64,000 bases of DNA from NCBI GenBank assembly GCA_037576215.1, contig JBANDB010000023.1:33793-97792 (forward strand), given 5' to 3'. Shown here piece after piece: positions 28,054 through 37,288 of the stretch (position 1 is the stretch's first letter; every line of letters begins with the position of its first letter). The position numbers and the translations under genes were made by a program. The notes under the pieces were generated by a model. That model was not told the origin of the DNA. It saw only the letters and a list, made by a program, of their open reading frames with translations, and ran no database searches. Source of the stretch: Armillaria gallica (taxonomy: Eukaryota; Basidiomycota; Agaricomycetes; Agaricales; Physalacriaceae).

Positions 28054-30738
28054 AGTCCTCGCCCCCCTGCCTTAGCCGCCCCCTGCCTTAGCCGCCGAAG
28101 GAGTAGCCGCCGAAGGACGGCGGGGCATAGGGAAGGAGTAGCCGCCGAAGGACGGCGGGGCATAGGGTAGGGGGAGGCAGGCGAGAAGGCCTCAATGTAT
28201 TAGGTTGGCAGAGTTTTATGGATCGTTTCGTTTCCTTTTCCCCATCAGTATAGTGAACGGTAATAGGATTACCGTATTTTTTCCATACTTGTTTGGGGCT
28301 GAGGTTTAGTTTTCTCGCTAGAGTAAACACAGCCGAAAATTTTAATATCCATAATATATAGCTGAATTGATTCCTATTTTCCACAGAGTTATAGTATCCC
28401 AATATTCCCCTAATCACCGCGTTATATCTCAGTACAATATCTTCAGATTTCATAAAGATTCATTTTGTAAAGGCTTTAGGTTTAGGATTTTGTCCCCCAT
28501 ACGCATATCCTTGTTCAATTAATTTATCGACCAGGTGTGTTATGGGGGCTTCAATTATAACGGAAGCGTAACTTGGTCTTCTTGTAGCTTGGGTAGATTT
28601 AACCGTGGAAAGTTGGGATTCAGTATATCTGCGATTTCTTCTTGACACTAGAAATCCAAGGTACTTTACTTTATCCGTTTCTAGGTGTGTAATTTTTGTC
28701 TTTTCCTCACTAAGAGTTAGTAGTAAAGTATTGTTGAGGAATTCTTTCACCTCTTCTTTAATTTTCTGGGTAAAACTTAAGGAACCACTTATACCAATCA
28801 CTCAATCATCGGCGTATCTGTTGTAGTAAACTCGAGTCGCTGTACTATCATCTCTTATTACACGCCCTCCCCCCCCTGCCCCCTGCCCTTGTCCAGCCAA
28901 GGGCGGGGCAAGGTTGGACGGGTCGGGCCAAGGGTAGGTATTTTAATTAACTTAGTTTTTAGAGTCTTTAGTTCTTCTATTTGTTCGGGACTTAAGCTTT
29001 TATTGGTTTCCAATTTAGATATTAGTTTTTTAACTTTTACATATTCTGGGTTACTCTTGGAGACCCTTTCATTTAGATTAGAGTATTTTTTTATAAGATC
29101 TTCCATAAACACATCAAACTCATGAAGATAAATATTTGATAATAAAGGCGATAGAACTCCTCCTTGTGGTAGTGGTAGACCTAGGTTAGATTTAGTATAG
29201 TTTTCATCATTAACATATCCAGCTTTAACTAATTTTCAGTACAAATCAATGAGATTTTTATCCTTGATTTGTTTTCCTAATAAGGTGGCCAGCAGTTGAT
29301 GGTCAATATTGTCAAAATATCCCTTTATGTCTCCTTCGATCATTCAAGTTATTCCGTTTCATTTTCTGACCTCATATATCGCGGTAATAGTAGATCGGTT
29401 CGGTCTGAAACCGTGAGAGGTATTAAGAAATATAGGTTCATAAACTGATTCTATTATCATTTTAATAGCTTGTTGAACTATTTTATCTTTGGGTGAGGGA
29501 ATCCCGAGTGGTCTCATTTTTCCATTAGCTTTGGGGATGTATACTCTTAACGAAGGTTTGAATTGAAAATCTCTGTCCTTCATTTGCTTTATAACCATTT
29601 CTCCTCAGCTCAGAGATATACCATCTAACGTTTCATTGTCCGTTCCTTTGGTCTCCTCGCCCCCCTGCCTATGCCGCCGAAGGAGTAGCCATAGGCGGGC
29701 ATAGGGAAGGGAAGGCAGGATTCCGGGATTAGATTTTAGGGCCTGGTATGCGGATTTATATATATTTATGTCAAACAATTGTTTATACGAGCATTCAATC
29801 TCTGATTTATTTCAGGATTTGTTACTTTCTTTTTACCCGTCGAATAGTATCTACCGGAAAGGTTTGGGAAAGTGTTAGAAGACTGTCTCCCTTTTGAGAA
29901 CTTATCTCATACTACGGAGACTCCGTTTCCACGGTATAGTTTAGGACTATAGCGTTCAATGGTTCCAGCCCAATGATAGGAGTTACCCCCTTAGGAAATC
30001 CCCAATTCCTATAGTTACTGAAATATTCTGTTTTAGATTCTAAATTCTGTCCTGCCAGTTGCAGTGAATCTCTAACTGTGACTATAAATTCCAACTGGTC
30101 TTTAGTATTTATAATTAGATAGCCTATAGTAATATCCATACGGGCCAGAGCAGTGTTAGCTCGATAAAATTTAAATAAATGAATCATGACAGATTTAGGT
30201 TGACGATTGTTCTTGCATTGGATATTAAAAGCTCAAATCGTCTTTACAGGCATGCTACACTCCCTAGCTTTTCAGCGTCGGATAAGCCTGTTCCTTTATT
30301 GCCTGTTGTCACAAGGCAAGCAGCTGAGCTGCATCAATAAAAATAATTAGAGGGCGCACACCAATACCATTGGTGACCTACTACTTTAATTGTTAGTGTT
30401 GGAGATATTACTTCATCCATTAAATACAATAATCTGAAAGAAGGGAATGCTATAGCAATTAAAATTAAGGCTGGAGATATTGTCCAAATTAATTCAATTA
30501 CGGTTCCATGTGTTAAATATTTATGTGCAATAGGGGTTTTTGTAGAACTATAATAATAACTTATAGAAAAGATTACCCAAAATACCGCAAAACATATAAT
30601 AATTAAATAAAATCCGATAGTGTTATGTAATGTTACCAGACCTGTGAAACCTGGAGCTGCACTATCTTGAAATCCTAATTGCCAGGGTTGTGCTGCATCA
30701 TTTAAAATACTATTAAAATTTGAAAAAAATATGGCCAT
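24945..30738 (-). CDS. cox2: Cytochrome c oxidase subunit II (three exons)
   Basis: This is the CuA-bearing subunit of complex IV. Exon 1 (30738-30360) runs from MAIFFSNFN through two membrane helices to VVGHQWYW. Exon 2 (27319 to about 27157) runs [16 protein letters not shown] to [12 protein letters not shown]. Exon 3 (about 25165-24945) runs [17 protein letters not shown] to the stop after IDTASQ. The CuA site is present in exon 3 as CSEICG followed by H and M in WHGFMP; the first His of the CuA site is in [11 protein letters not shown]. Two unusual residues are DCVPG, where DGVPG is typical, and CGVWHGFMP, where CGVNHAFMP is typical. The exon 1/2 junction splices to W-S-Y-E-Y exactly. The protein is otherwise of normal length with no frame shift. 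Confidence 0.95.
25166..27156 (-). mobile_element. Group I intron 2 of cox2, without an ORF
   Basis: The intron separates codons for RLIVTG and ADVIHSY. Group I core pieces are visible on the minus strand: GCTATATGCTGGAAACC (near 26565), GAGCAATCAGCAGGAAACC (near 25785), and near the 3' end CAGAGACTAAATGCG followed by AAGATATAGTCC (25505-25560). The same pieces recur in cox1 intron 3. No endonuclease ORF remains. Most of the length is GC clusters at 25205-25455, 25560-25760, 25825-26530 and 26620-27090. The splice points are inferred from the protein and may be off by a few bases. Confidence 0.78.
27870..28185. repeat. GC-cluster block inside the cox2 intron RT gene, with a 33-nt G tract
   Basis: A family A copy (27876-27980) is followed by CCCCGAATGC and a G run of about 33 nt (28019-28051), then two CGCCGAAGGACGGCGGGG hairpins. 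It separates the maturase domain from the HNH tail. Confidence 0.78.
28864..28934. repeat. Family A element between RT blocks of the cox2 intron protein
   Basis: This 71-nt copy in reverse orientation has a nested CCTTGTCCAGCCAAGG hairpin. It lies between [12 protein letters not shown] and [27 protein letters not shown] has one G fewer than the same motif in other copies. With that G the length is 72 and the RT frame is continuous. Confidence 0.8.
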
Positions 30739-30759
30739 ATTTTAAATCATAATAACTCT

Positions 30760-31485
30760 TTCTTAATTTACTTTACCCCTGCCTTTCGCCGAAGGAGCCG
30801 AAGGACGGCCCGCCTTCCCCTAGCTCCTTAGGAGGGCTCCTAGCCAACCCTTGCCCCCCCTGCCCTTGACCAGAGCCAAGGGCGGGCAAGGGTTGGCTAT
30901 TAGGGACAAGGGCAGGGGAGGCGGGGCAAAGATTATAGTTTAAAAATTAGTATATTAAAGCCCTTTATGGTGACTTCCCCCCCTTATTAATCCGTCCGAA
31001 GGAATCATAAGGAATGAATCCTCGCCCCCCCCCCTAGAAGTAGTAGTAGTAGTCCGAAGGAGTAGTAGTACTCGCCTCGCCTTCCAAAGCCCCCGCCTGT
31101 GGCTACTCCTTCGGCGGCATACGGCAGGGGAAGGAGCCCCCCTGCCTGTGCCTCCTTCCTACCCATCCGTAGGTAGGATTCATAAGAGGGAAAGCCGCCG
31201 AAGGAGTTGCAAAGGGTAGGGAAGGAGCCCCTGCCTTTAAGCGTGAGGCAAAGGGTAGGTAGGAGCCCCTGCCTTTAAAGCCAAAGGATTAATAAGGGCA
31301 AAGGGTCAGGTAGGAGTCCTAGGCGAAGGAGTGATGAATCCTGTGCCCTCGCCGAAGGAGCCGAAGGACGGCGGGGCAAAGGGTCGGAAGGCGGGGCAGG
31401 CGAAGAAGAAGACGAACAAAAAGGAGCCATTCTGAAGCAGCCGTTCTCCTTCCTACGGTATTTAGGAGAGAGAAACAACAAAACA
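30760..31485. repeat. GC-cluster spacer upstream of cox2
   Basis: It carries a nested CCAACCCTTGCCCC..GGGCAAGGGTTGGC hairpin at about 30842-30898, short TAG runs, and the CCATCCGTAGGTAGG unit at 31165. No gene is seen. Confidence 0.68.
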
Positions 31486-31487
31486 AA

Positions 31488-31912
31488 CAAAAAAAAAAAA
31501 AGTAGCCAATCTTAAGTCATTAATCATCAGTAGAAGTCATTATTCATCAGTAGAAGTCATTAATCATCAGTAGAAGTCATTAATCATCAGTAGAAGTCAT
31601 TATTCATCAGTAGAAGGCATTATTCATCAGTAGAAGGCATTATTCATCAGTAGAAGGCATTATTCATCAGTAGAAGGCATTATTCATCAGTAGAAGGCAT
31701 TATTCATCAGTAGAAGTCATTAATCATCAGTAGAAAACACTAATCATCAGTAGAAAACACAAAGTCACAAAAAAAAAAAAAGTAGCCAATCTTAAGTCAT
31801 TAATCATCAGTAGAAGTCACTAATCATCAGTAGAAGTCACAAAGTCACAAAAAAAAAAAGTAGCCAATCTTAAGTCACTAATCATAAGTAGAAGTCACTA
31901 ATCATAAGTAGG
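31488..31912. repeat. AT-rich satellite: 20-bp unit in three super-repeats
   Basis: The unit is GTCATTAATCATCAGTAGAA with small variants. The first block has 12 units (31517-31755), the second two, and the third two with ATCATAAGTAG. Each block is preceded by an A tract of 10-13 nt plus GTAGCCAATCTTAA (31488, 31769, 31850), and the first two are followed by AAAGTCAC. It is the only long repeat in the window that is not GC-rich. Confidence 0.9.
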
Positions 31913-33195
31913 TCTCCTCCTTTCGCCCCCCTGCCTATGCCGCCGAAGGAGAAGCCATAGGCGGGGCATAGGGTAGGAGACCTACCTTTCCTCCTTTCCT
32001 CCTTTACGAAGCCTTTCCTAATTATTGCCTAATTCTGAAAGAGTAATTAGTCCACCATTACGAAGCCCTCCTTCCTTGTTGATTCCTCCTCTCCTTTTTT
32101 AATCCCACTCTATTGAATCCATAGGAAATTAAGGCTAGGTGGAGAAGCCTTATTAATAAGAATAAGGAGTAGTCCCCTCTTATTAGTAGTAGTAGTAGTA
32201 ATTAGTAGTAGGACCTAGGACGAATTCGATCTTGGTCCGGAGTAGTCCGAAGGACTTATGAGTCCGTAGGAGAAAACAATTGCAACTTAAGAATGATCTT
32301 TGCGGTAAAATTCTTATAATGAAATTTATTCCCTTGCCTCCACTCTGTTTTCTTTTTCTCCGCAGGAGCCGAAGGGCAGGGTTCTCGCCGAAGGGCCGAA
32401 GGGCCGAAGGGTAGGCCTTCTAAGTAAAAGTAAACCATAATTAATGCTAGTATAAACCTAAATTTTATTTTTCTCCGAAGGACCGAAGGGTAGTACTCCG
32501 AAGGGGTAGTAGTACGTAGTAGTAGTAGTAGTCCTCCTACGGAAGGAGCCGAAGGGTAGGGCCCCCTTCCTTCCTTCCGCCCCTGCCAAAGCCCATTAGC
32601 CGCCGAAGGACTTCCGCATTCGGGGTAGGGGCAAAGGTAGGAGGAGGAGAGCTTCGCACCCCTAAAAGCCAAAGGCGGGGCAAAGGGAAGGGTAGGAGGA
32701 TTTCTCCTCCATAAAAGTTAAATGAGAAAAAATCCTAGTACTACCCGCCGAAGGGCCTAAGGTAGGGTCCCTCCTAATATCCCGCCCTAGAAGTAGGAAG
32801 GGGCCCTCCCTACAAGGGGAGGGGTGGACTAGCCCGCCGAAGGAAAAGGGGTCCGACCTTCGGACTCATAAGAGGAGTAGTCCTTAATTCCTACCTTTGC
32901 CGCCTTCCCTCGCTCAATAGGAGGGCTCCTCTCCTCGCCCCCTGCCTTAGCCGCCCCCCCTGCCTTAGCCCAACGTAGCCGCCGAAGGACTAGTCCTTCG
33001 GCGGCATAGGGAAGGAGTAGCCGCCGAAGGAAGGCGGGGCATAGGGAAGGGAAGGAAGGAGCCTAGGGCAGGGTAGCTACCTATTATTCATCATAAAGGC
33101 GGGGCACAGGGAAGGGAAGGAGACCCGTCCTTCGGCTCCTTCGGCGAAAGGCAGGGGGGGGGGGGAAGGAAAGGGTGGAAAAAATAAAATTTAAA
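31913..33195. repeat. GC-cluster spacer between the satellite and trnV
   Basis: It has two copies of ATTAGTCCACCATTACGAAGCC-like sequence (one here near 32049, the other at 3340), the 28-nt palindrome near 32985-33012, and hairpins CGCCGAAGGAAGGCGGGGC. AT patches at 32270-32330 and 32410-32480 hold no recognised gene. Confidence 0.68.
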
Positions 33196-33203
33196 TATAG
33201 TCT

Positions 33204-33273
33204 AAGGAGTAGAGGGTTCGAACCCCTGTCTGTAAAGTGTAAATTTACTGCTAAACCACTCAGCTAACCCCTT
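33204..33273 (-). tRNA. trnV(uac): tRNA-Val (TAC)
   Basis: The acceptor AAGGGGT pairs with ACTCCTT. The D arm is TAGCTGAGTGGTTTAGCA. The anticodon stem GTAAA/TTTAC has the loop TTTACAC giving TAC. The T arm is CAGGGGTTCGAACCCCTC. The fold is complete. Confidence 0.92.
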
Positions 33274-33356
33274 TAAATTTTATAATAATTTAATTAAAAA
33301 CAAAACAAGGAGCCTTCAGGGATAACTCTACCTAAAGTATACGGAGGGGAAACTCC

Positions 33357-33441
33357 TAGGCTCCTAGGCTCAAAGGCTCAAAGGCTCAAAGGCTCCAAGG
33401 CACCAAGGCTCCAAGGCACCAAGGCTCCAAGGCTCCAAGGG
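33357..33441. repeat. Tandem CAAAGGCTC / CCAAGGCTC / CCAAGGCA repeat
   Basis: This is a run of short degenerate tandem units between trnV and the 3' end of rns. No coding signal is present. Confidence 0.75.
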
Positions 33442-33639
33442 CGGATTCACAAAAGGAAAGGAAGAAGGAGAAGGACGGGGGGGGTTAATTACAATTTATT
33501 TATTTTCCAGCGGCACTTTCCAGTACAGCTACCATGCTATGACTTTTGAGATGTTACTTAAAAGGGTTAACTGAAACTAATTATCTTAAGAAAGGTGTTT
33601 TTTTATATTTAAATGACCTTCTCCTGACCTAAGGAATGA

Positions 33640-34530
33640 TTCCTTTATAAATCCTTTCTTAATCCGTAGGAAAGGAAGGAAGGACTCCTTTTGTTCTTCT
33701 TCTCCTCGCCGTAGGACCTACCCTACCCTTTGCAACTCCAACCCTTTGCCCCGCCTTTGGCTTGTTAGCCCTTGGCCTGAGCCAGGGGTAGGCTAAAAGG
33801 CAGGGGGAGTGGGCAAAGGAATCATAAAGGGGGTGAGGCGTTCCTTCGGAATCCTCACTAGTACTAGTACTAGTACTACGTACTACGTAGAGGAAGGCTT
33901 CGAAGACAAAGGAGGAATCATAAGTAGGTGGCCCTGATTAATCAGTAGGTCCCCCTGCTCTAGTAGTAGAAGTACTACTACTACATTACTAATTAGTACT
34001 CTTCTACCCCCGCCCTCCCCTCTTATGAATCCGAAGGAGTTTCCTTAGGAAACTAGGAGGGCTAGGCGGGGAAGCACTAGTAATTAGAGGGGCCCCCGTA
34101 GGACCCGTAGGACCCTTACGGGAGGAGGGCTAATACTTTAAATTAGAATTACTTCTAAAATTAAAGCTTAGCTGCCGAAGGAAAAACTACCCTTAATTTA
34201 AAAACAAAAATTAATTTACGCCCACCCCTCCAGTTCAGTTTGTTTTTTCGCCCCCTTGCCAAAGCCCTAAAAGCCAAAGGCGGGGCGCCTTCCCTGCCTA
34301 CGGAGTCCGTAGGAGAGGGAAGGGAAGGAGGGGCGGCCCCCCCTTTTTTTAATCCGTAGGAATGAATCCGTAGGAATGAATCCGTAGGAATGTTTCCTAG
34401 GCAAGGGGGGTCGGGCCTTATGAATCCTTTCCTACCCCATTGCGAGCTTCGCCTTCGCAGAGCTTCGCACGAATTCTAGCCCGCCGAAGGACGGCGGGGC
34501 AAAGGGTAGGAGGCGAGGATTAATAATAAA
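33640..34530. repeat. GC-cluster block in the 3' minor domain of rns
   Basis: It is bounded by conserved SSU sequence at 33508-33600 and 34560-34740, so about 900 nt of GC mosaic lies within the 3' minor domain. Whether it stays in mature rRNA cannot be told from sequence. Confidence 0.72.
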
Positions 34531-34814
34531 TAATTGCTGATATTATTAAATTAGGTTTGCCTTAAAAAATAATAACTTCGCGGCAGTTTCCCCCAATTCA
34601 AGCTTCTTCCCAGCGACAGACAGTTAGTTCATCCCGAATGCATTCTTCACCGTTGCGCTAGTGATCAACGATTACTCGAAATTCCTTCTTCATGACGCCG
34701 AATTTCAGGCGGCAATCCGTCCATATATTTGGTTATTTAACTTTCTTTAATGATTAGCTATTCCTTAAAACCTTATTATTTAAAATAGTAACAAAAACAA
34801 AAAAATAATAAAAT

Positions 34815-34911
34815 CTACGCGGACGCTACGCGGACGCTACGCGGACGCTACGCGGACGCTACGCGGACGCTACGCGGACGCTACGCGGACGCTACGCGGA
34901 CGCAACGCGAC
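34815..34911. repeat. 11-nt tandem repeat in rns
   Basis: The unit CTACGCGGACG is repeated about eight times almost without change and then decays (CGCAACGCGACGCG). It lies in an SSU variable loop between conserved segments at 34720 and 34990. Confidence 0.88.
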
Positions 34912-36499
34912 GCGCTCCGTAGTAATTAGGACTAATTACCGTAGGAAACATTTATAATATAATTTATATTTATTCTATTTTAAATATTAACTAAAATATT
35001 GCATTAGTATAGAGGTTAGGTTTTGGCGTCACTTTGTAAAAGTTCTCGTGGCACGTCTATAGCCCAGTTCATGAGGGCCATAACGGCTTGTCTTAGCCCC
35101 AAATGAAAAATTGTCAAATTCATTAATTGTTAAGTATAAATTAACAACAGGGATTTCGTCCGTTAGTGGAGTTAACCTCACTTCTCACGGCACGGACTTA
35201 CGACAGCCATGCAACACCTGTAAACGAGTTTCTCCTACGGCGAGGTAAAGAAACTACTCAATCTTTAACCTTAAATAGGACTAAATTGACATTTAGAACC
35301 ACTTAAGATTAAGGACTGGATATGCAAGAACTGGTAAGGTTTTACGCGTATTATCATATTAAACAACATGCTTCACTTCGTTTGCTTCGAGACCGACTAA
35401 TTTTTTTGGTTTCAGTTTTGCAACCGTACTCGCAAGGCGGAATGGTTATCGCGTTAGCATCGTTACTAGTTCTTCTATAAACTAACAAACCACCATTCAT
35501 CGTTGACAGTGAGAGGTATCTGGGTATCTAATCCTATTTCCTTTTCTCACCTTCGTTTCTCAGCGTCAATCATTTCTAGATAAATAGTTTTCACTTTTAG
35601 TATTCCACTTAGTATCTACGGATATCATCCCTACTCTAAGTATTATTTGGCTTATCCTCGTTTTGATTCTAGCTTTTATTCATCCTATCTTTACCTTAGA
35701 ATGAAGATATTTAAAGTATCTTGCCTTTAAACAGATCTTCGTTATAAGAGCTATTTGAAAGATATGATTTTGAAAGCAGCCTACACACCCTTTACGCCTG
35801 ATTAGGACGACTAACGTTCGCGTCTCTGGCCTTACCGAGTCTTCTGGCACCAGTTTTGGACAACACTAATAGTAAGGTAATATCATTTTTTCCCTTACGT
35901 TATCACAATAACCAACATAAAGCATGGATCATGTGATTTCAGTTAGCTAGTTCACTCTTGCGAGCATTGACTAATATTCTTGACTGCTGGTAGTTTTCAC
36001 TACTTGGGGCTTTCCATTCCCAATGTGGCCATCTGCTCTTTCAAACATGGCTATTGATCATAGGCTTGGTAGGCATTTACCCTACCAACTACCTTTAAAC
36101 AAATTAAATCGAATCTTATAGCAGAAAATTTCCCTTTTTTTATAAATAGCTAATTTATATTTTACTTTCCTTATTAGGATGAAATTACAAGGAATTCATA
36201 TGTAGCGATTCCCCTTCGGTAAAAGACGCGACTCTCCTCGCCCTCCCCTTGGCCGGGTCGGGCCAAGGGCTACGGAAGGAGCCGCTGGGCAGGAGCCGCA
36301 AGGCTTGAGCCTAGGGCAGAGCCTAGGGTAGGCTGGGACTCCCTCTTATTACCCTTGGATTAATTCCTACCCATGGAGGAGGGAGTAAAAAGACTCCTAT
36401 CCTCCAAAGGAAAGCGGAGTTATTAATCCAGTAATGAGAACAGACTAGCAGGTGTGGCCTACTGACTGTGATATTCCCCTAATAAGTATTCAAGTATTC

Positions 36500-36775
36500 T
36501 CTCCTCTTATGAATCCGAAGGGTAGGAAGGAGCCGTAGGGAAGGACCGAAGGAATCATTTCTCTCCGAAGGCCGTAGGCCGAAGGCCGAAGGCCGAAGGC
36601 CGAAGGCCGAAGGGTAGTCCTGTAGAGTTGCCTTTGGAGTAACCATTCAATAGTAGAAGGTTGACTCCTACTCCTACTTCTCCTCGCCCCCCTGCCTATG
36701 CCGCCGAAGGAGTAGCCATAGGCGGGGCATAGGGTAGGGAAGGAAGGGGAGGATTTTGAAATAAAATTATCTCCC
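36500..36775. repeat. GC-cluster block in the 5' domain of rns
   Basis: Tandem CCGAAGG units at 36567-36612 are followed by a CTGCCTATGCCGCCGAAGG..CCATAGGCGGGGC hairpin at about 36688-36730. Conserved 5' domain sequence lies on either side. Confidence 0.7.
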
Positions 36776-37109
36776 AATTAAGGAGTCTATAAGGTATCTA
36801 ATTTAAAATACTCACCTTTACACCTTATTCTTATTTTTTTATCTTTATTTTGTAACCTCCTTTTATTAATCCTACGGAGTCCTAGGGGGACGGGGCCCTT
36901 CCTTGGATGAATCCGTAGGAGGAGTGGGGGGTATAAAACATACAGATAAACTGTTAGGAACAACGATTTGCATGTCTTAAAACTACTGAAAAACGTTCAA
37001 TCAGAACCAAAATTAAATTCATATCGATATTTAGACAATTTATTTAATTGTCGTATTATATTTGCTATTTTGCAATATTTATTATCCTCTTTTATATTTT
37101 TTAATTTAA

Positions 37110-37178
37110 GCCCTCCCCTTGGACCCCCTGCCTTTGTCCACCAAGCCAAAGGCGGGGCAAAGGGGGTCGGGCCAAGGG
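37110..37178. repeat. Family A element (about 69 nt) upstream of rns
   Basis: This reverse-orientation copy runs GCCCTCCCCTTGG to GGGTCGGGCCAAGGG with the nested CCTTTGTCCACCAAGCC hairpin. It sits in AT-rich DNA just 5' of the SSU. Confidence 0.85.
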
Positions 37179-37288
37179 TTAAAAAAATTATATTTTATTT
37201 TTTTTATCTTCTATACTATCATTGTAGCAACCTTTATCTAATTCCTCTCCAAATACATCACAAAATTCTCCATTGCAAACAGGTTTGT

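Larger units (their letters stand above)
27655..29880 (-). pseudogene. Reverse transcriptase/maturase/HNH protein of the cox2 group II intron, with GC insertions
   Basis: RT blocks appear in order: [21 protein letters not shown] and [39 protein letters not shown] (TGA read as Trp); [27 protein letters not shown] with the catalytic YADD; and the maturase part [20 protein letters not shown]. An HNH tail follows: [18 protein letters not shown]. Four GC elements interrupt it: 29655-29730, 28864-28934 (family A, in frame if one G is restored), 27876-28180, and one after WTSCH at 27560-27655 that replaces the C-terminus. The first and third also shift the frame. The catalytic residues are intact, so either recent degeneration or a set of sequence errors is possible. 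Confidence 0.85.
27320..30359 (-). mobile_element. Group II intron 1 of cox2
   Basis: The intron starts GTGCGCCC at 30359, directly after exon 1 (..TGGTATTGGT). It ends ..CGACCCTAC at 27320, before exon 2 CTTATGAATAC. Domain V is visible near 27375-27420 as GAGCCGTATGCGGGGAAACT with GCACGTACGGTTC. It carries a reverse transcriptase ORF in domain IV with several GC elements inserted. Confidence 0.93.
33508..37025 (-). rRNA. rns: Small subunit ribosomal RNA with GC-cluster insertions
   Basis: The 5' end is near 37020 (minus strand TTTTGGTTCTGATTGAACG, then AAGACATGCAAAT). The complement of ACCGAGTCTTCTGGCACC (near 35840), GGGTATCTAATCC (35521) and CACGGACTTACGACAGCCATG (35190) follow in order. 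The 3' end is the anti-decoding end, minus strand AAGTCATAGCATGGTAGC..GTGCCGCTGG at 33508-33550. Insertions lie at 33640-34530 (between the decoding-site strands, in the helix 44 region), 34815-34911 (tandem repeat), 36235-36340 (family A copy) and 36500-36770. At about 3.5 kb it is more than twice the length of a compact mitochondrial SSU. Ends are approximate. Confidence 0.92.

Noticed and set aside
29912..30187. 91-codon minus-strand frame near the start of the cox2 group II intron
   Set aside because: It lies in ribozyme domain I, has no RT similarity, and the RT reading frame starts downstream near 29880.
31488..31912. Possible CRISPR-like array (regular 20-bp repeats)
   Set aside because: Units are in direct tandem with no unique spacers, and no cas genes are present. 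It is a satellite in a fungal mitochondrial genome.
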